A stretch of DNA of 9,556 bases from a bacterium (GTDB lineage Bacteria > Pseudomonadota > Alphaproteobacteria > Rs-D84). The notes below the pieces were generated by a model that saw nothing but the letters and a program-made list of their open reading frames with translations, did not search any database and had not been told where the DNA came from. The stretch is from NCBI GenBank assembly GCA_014802705.1, contig JAAVBR010000051.1:1-9556 (forward strand). The letters run 5' to 3'. Of the stretch, positions 7,356-9,556 are shown one piece after another (within the stretch, counting starts at the first letter, position 1; each line of letters begins with the position of its first letter). The translations under genes and the position numbers were made by a program.

Positions 7356-8250
7356 TTAATCTCTCCTGTAACCAATCAAAAAAGGCGGGCTCTATCACGG
7401 TTTCCAGCGGGGCGTATGGAATATCGCGCTGGGCGGCGGGCGGCAGACGCATCCAATCCTTTTCCGTGGTCAACAGCCCCGCCCCATGCCGCGCGGCCCA
7501 GGCGCGCAACCGTTCAATATCTGCGTCCGTGTATTGATAATGATCGGCAAACGCCCGGCGATACGTCGCCCCGGCCGCATCAAAGAATTTTTTCGGATAC
7601 CCGATGCCGGCAAACGCCGCAATGGGCCGCCCCCCCATATCGGGCACAACCGTGCGATTGGTCGCATAAAAGACGGGGATATCCGTCGGCAATTCAAAGC
7701 CCGGATGCGGCCGATCGGATCGGATCACGATCACGGCATCCGCGCGGCGCATGGCCCGGCGCCCTTCGCGCAGGGGCCCGGCCGGCAACAAGAACCCGTT
7801 CCCATACCCCAGGCGCGCATCAAAGACCAAAATAGAAATGTGTTTTTTAATGGTCGGGTTTTGAAAGCCGTCGTCCATCACGATGGGGACGGATGTCTTT
7901 TGCCGGTTTAACAATATAACATTCGCCCGGCGATGACCGGTGTGCACCTGTAATCCGGCCGATGATAACATCAACGCTTCGTCCCCGGCATTGCCGGTCC
8001 GGGCGCTTTTCTTATACCCGCGCATTACAACCGGTGCATCCAAAAATTGGGCGATTTCACGCACGATGGGCGTTTTGCCAACGCCCCCGGCAAAAATATT
8101 GCCGACACAAATCACCGGCCGGCGCGATACCTGTGCCCGCCATGACCGCATCGCATACACCACCCGCGACAGGCCGTAATAAATCCACGACACGGGTACC
8201 AAGGCGTACGCCAACGGGGTTCTGTGCAAAAACCACCACGGGGTTTTCAT
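7330..8250 (-). CDS. lpxK: Tetraacyldisaccharide 4'-kinase LpxK
   Basis: A 306-aa inner-membrane-associated P-loop kinase that phosphorylates the 4' position of the lipid A disaccharide using ATP. The N-terminus has a hydrophobic helix (about 8-30) that anchors it to the membrane. The P-loop GNIFAGGVGKTP lies at 50-61. Also present are the conserved MRGYKKS (76-82), DDGFQN (126-131, catalytic Asp region), LLPAGPLRE (144-152), FAGIGYPKKFF and TTEKDWMRLP motifs, all in family order. Length is close to E. coli LpxK (328). The ATG at 8250 has AAGGAT 6-7 nt upstream, overlapping the stop of the acyltransferase gene 9 nt away. The gene ends inside lpxC. Neighbours on both sides act on lipid A or acyl chains, so this is a coherent outer-membrane lipid operon. 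Confidence 0.96.
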   Translation of the reverse strand: MKTPWWFLHRTPLAYALVPVSWIYYGLSRVVYAMRSWRAQVSRRPVICVGNIFAGGVGKTPIVREIAQFLDAPVVMRGYKKSARTGNAGDEALMLSSAGLQVHTGHRRANVILLNRQKTSVPIVMDDGFQNPTIKKHISILVFDARLGYGNGFLLPAGPLREGRRAMRRADAVIVIRSDRPHPGFELPTDIPVFYATNRTVVPDMGGRPIAAFAGIGYPKKFFDAAGATYRRAFADHYQYTDADIERLRAWAARHGAGLLTTEKDWMRLPPAAQRDIPYAPLETVIEPAFFDWLQERLNAHTQTHR

Positions 8251-8259
8251 GTTTGATCC

Positions 8260-9078
8260 TTATTTTTTGTGACGTGCCGCCCGGCGGGCGTTGCGCCGCG
8301 CGGCGCGGGCGTCCCGCTTGGCCTGTTTAAATTCGCCGGCTTTTTGATCCTGCTCTACCTGATACAGGCCGAACGCCCCGTCCAGGTCGCGCACCTGGCG
8401 CACCATTAAATCCTCTAAACTTTTGCGCGCGGCCTCAAATTCCGCCGGGGTGGCCTTGGGGTCAATAAAGATGGGTTCACCGATTTTGCACGTGATTTTG
8501 GAAAACGGCAACGCCACCAAATACCGATCCCAACGATTTTGGAACCACGCCCGATTGCATGAATAACAGGCCGGAATAATCGGCGCACCGGTCATCTTGG
8601 CAAAATACAAGGCGCCGTCTTTGACCCGCATGGACGGGCCGCTGGGGCCGTCGGGCGACAGGCACAGATTATACCGCCCGTCACGCAGGACGCGTACCCC
8701 CTGGCGCAGGACGGAAATGCTGCCCTCGGACGTGCTGCCGTAAATGGATTTCAGGCCGAACAACCGCTGTAATTTCGCCATCATGCGGCCGTCTTGGTGG
8801 CGACTGGCGATGGCGTATCCGCGCATACCGCCCATACAAATCATGGGGGATAACATCATGCTGCGCCCATGCCAGAACACAAAAATGGCCGGTTTTTTAC
8901 GATATTTACGAAAGATTTCATACCCGTCGATTTTCTTGATACAGGTGAAATACACCAACCAAATGGCCACCGCCATGGGGATCGCAATCACCCATTGAAT
9001 CAGCGGCATCCGCAAAATCGGCTGCCAAAACTTTTTCCATAATTTCCTAAATGTCATTTTTTTCTTGTCCTGTGTCAT
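8260..9078 (-). CDS. DUF374 lysophospholipid acyltransferase-family protein (possible lipid A acyltransferase)
   Basis: A 272-aa protein if started at the ATG at 9078. A hydrophobic N-terminal segment (about 28-46) is followed by the DUF374/LPLAT pattern: FVFWHGR (67-72, the His of the acyltransferase site), SRHQDGRMMA (92-101), IYGSTSEGS (112-120), SPDGPSGP (141-148) and the GAPIIPACY strand. The C-terminal tail is strongly basic (Lys/Arg/Ala-rich, about 240-272). Members of this family occur in LPS gene clusters. Helicobacter/Campylobacter LpxJ, a lipid A secondary acyltransferase, has been linked to DUF374, so a role in acylating lipid A or its precursor is reasonable given lpxK and lpxC downstream. 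The substrate is not proven. The start is uncertain: a GTG at 9165 is open but lies upstream of a good promoter; ATG 9078 would give a leaderless mRNA; ATG 9057 has AGGA 10 nt upstream. Confidence 0.85.
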   Translation of the reverse strand: MTQDKKKMTFRKLWKKFWQPILRMPLIQWVIAIPMAVAIWLVYFTCIKKIDGYEIFRKYRKKPAIFVFWHGRSMMLSPMICMGGMRGYAIASRHQDGRMMAKLQRLFGLKSIYGSTSEGSISVLRQGVRVLRDGRYNLCLSPDGPSGPSMRVKDGALYFAKMTGAPIIPACYSCNRAWFQNRWDRYLVALPFSKITCKIGEPIFIDPKATPAEFEAARKSLEDLMVRQVRDLDGAFGLYQVEQDQKAGEFKQAKRDARAARRNARRAARHKK

Positions 9079-9085
9079 GGGCATG

Positions 9086-9114
9086 ATCATAGCAATAAAA
9101 AATTGAGATTTCAA
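9086..9114 (-). promoter_or_regulatory. Promoter of the acyltransferase-lpxK-lpxC operon
   Basis: Minus-strand -35 TTGAAA (9114-9109), a 17-bp spacer and -10 TATGAT (9091-9086). The expected transcription start is at or next to the ATG at 9078, since 7 nt separate the -10 from that ATG. This argues against the upstream GTG start at 9165. Confidence 0.65.
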
Positions 9115-9180
9115 GACTGATGGTTCCAGGGATGTTTTTGGCCCCCTATAATTTTTTTTTTTCACTCCGCCAAATTGATA

Positions 9181-9186
9181 TATAAT
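9181..9186 (+). promoter_or_regulatory. -10 element of the tRNA-fMet promoter
   Basis: A perfect TATAAT lies 13 nt before the first base of the tRNA, placing initiation near 9193. At 17-18 bp upstream there is only a T-run (about 9152-9162), not a clear -35. It is divergent from the acyltransferase promoter. Confidence 0.55.
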
Positions 9187-9199
9187 TCAATCACTTTAT

Positions 9200-9276
<77 letters not shown>

Positions 9277-9292
9277 AGATTGAAAAAATTCC

Positions 9293-9316
9293 AATCCCTG
9301 TGATTGGGATTTTTTT
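9293..9316 (+). terminator. Rho-independent terminator after tRNA-fMet
   Basis: AATCCC (9293-9298) pairs with GGGATT (9306-9311) across a 7-nt loop, followed by continuous T to 9316. An alternative register pairs CCAATC (9291-9296) with GATTGG (9302-9307). It begins 16 nt after the tRNA CCA. Confidence 0.7.
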
Positions 9317-9340
9317 AATCCTGATTATGTGTGTGTGGGT

Positions 9341-9366
9341 TTGAACCACAGGGGTCTGTGGTTCAA
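9341..9366 (+). repeat. 11-bp perfect inverted repeat (hairpin)
   Basis: TTGAACCACAG (9341-9351) and CTGTGGTTCAA (9356-9366) are perfect inverted copies around the 4-nt loop GGGT. The right arm is itself part of a copy of the tRNA-fMet T arm. No T-run follows, so it is not a typical terminator. Confidence 0.85.
9353..9366 (+). repeat. Partial tRNA-fMet copy, left half (variable loop and T-arm 5' side)
   Basis: GGTCTGTGGTTCAA is identical over 14 nt to tRNA positions 9245-9258. Together with 9519-9531 it reconstitutes the tRNA 3' portion up to the acceptor stem, interrupted by 152 bp. Confidence 0.8.
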
Positions 9367-9518
9367 CCGCAGATAATAGGTGGACGGCAGTACACCGGTT
9401 TGCCGCAGGCAAAATTATCAAGGTCCACAAGCCCGCAGGGCGAGCGACTATGAGTAGCAGAGACTAGCGCCAGCGCGGTCGATGCGTCACGAATGCCGCG
9501 CAGGGCTTTGCCCGAGCG
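9367..9518. other. 152-bp hairpin-rich sequence splitting the tRNA-tail copy (possible small mobile or repetitive element)
   Basis: No convincing reading frame. Inverted repeats follow each other: TTTGCC/GGCAAA (9399-9404, 9408-9413), GCCC/GGGC (9431-9434, 9438-9441), GCGCGG/CCGCGC (9473-9478, 9496-9501) and GGGC/GCCC (9503-9506, 9510-9513). GATAAT (9372-9377) can pair with ATTATC (9414-9419), and GTGGAC (9380-9385) with GTCCAC (9423-9428), a crossing arrangement. GCAGGGC (9435-9441, 9500-9506) and CGAGCGA (9441-9447, 9513-9519) each occur twice. AA flanks both sides (9365-9366, 9519-9520), which could be a 2-bp target duplication. An insertion is inferred from the split tRNA copy, not seen directly. 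Confidence 0.5.
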
Positions 9519-9531
9519 AAATCCACACCCC
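9519..9531 (+). repeat. Partial tRNA-fMet copy, right half (T loop, T-arm 3' side and start of acceptor)
   Basis: AAATCCACACCCC is identical over 13 nt to tRNA positions 9257-9269. It shares AA with the end of the left half (9353-9366). After it the sequence leaves the tRNA (AAAAC instead of GCAAC). From 9532 to the window end I see no feature. Confidence 0.75.
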
Positions 9532-9556
9532 AAAACATCGTTACGGCTTCCCCGCA

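Noticed and set aside
7338..7835. Plus-strand frame of 165 codons
   Set aside because: It is opposite the well-supported lpxK and lpxC genes and has Arg/Pro/Ala-rich shadow composition.
9079..9165. N-terminal extension of the acyltransferase to a GTG at 9165
   Set aside because: The extension lies upstream of a good promoter, has a ribosome-like site touching the GTG with no spacer, and includes a long A/T run.
9532..9556. CCCCGCA at the very end as a further tRNA acceptor copy
   Set aside because: Only 7 nt match, with no adjoining T-arm sequence, so chance is sufficient.

Overview
The window is chromosomal DNA of a Gram-negative bacterium with moderately high GC, most likely an alphaproteobacterium. 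The evidence is the lipid A genes (lpxK, lpxC), lipoprotein and Sec signals, and an initiator tRNA of alphaproteobacterial type. Short AT-rich intergenic islands and A/T-rich promoters between GC-rich genes would fit an uncultured host-associated lineage, but that is inference. All eight protein genes lie on the minus strand. The only plus-strand gene is the tRNA near the right edge.

Right to left, in the direction of transcription: a DUF374-type lysophospholipid acyltransferase, lpxK, lpxC and a small lipoprotein form a tight operon (about 9078 to 5911). Gaps are 0-11 nt, there is one 26-nt overlap, and a strong rho-independent terminator closes the operon at 5862-5890. This is an outer-membrane/lipid A module. 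A second operon starts at a promoter at 5812-5841 and encodes four components of an R64-like type IVb (thin) pilus assembly machine in R64 gene order: PilO2-like bitopic protein, PilP-like coiled-coil periplasmic protein, PilQ-type secretion ATPase and PilR-type GspF-family membrane protein (5777 to 1076). No pilin, prepilin peptidase or secretin is visible here. A third, separately promoted gene (1022 leftward, cut by the window edge) encodes a secreted Ser/Thr/Ala-rich protein with a compact five-cysteine motif.

The right end (9181-9556) holds the initiator tRNA-fMet with its own promoter and terminator. It is followed by about 240 bp without a gene, in which the 3' part of the tRNA is copied again but split in two by a 152-bp structured, hairpin-rich sequence. 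This split tRNA-tail duplication is the most unusual DNA-level structure in the window. Other points of interest are a shared extended -10 promoter motif (TATGATATAAT-like), two promoters placed so close to the start codon that the mRNAs may be leaderless, and an initiator tRNA lacking one of the three canonical anticodon-stem G:C pairs.
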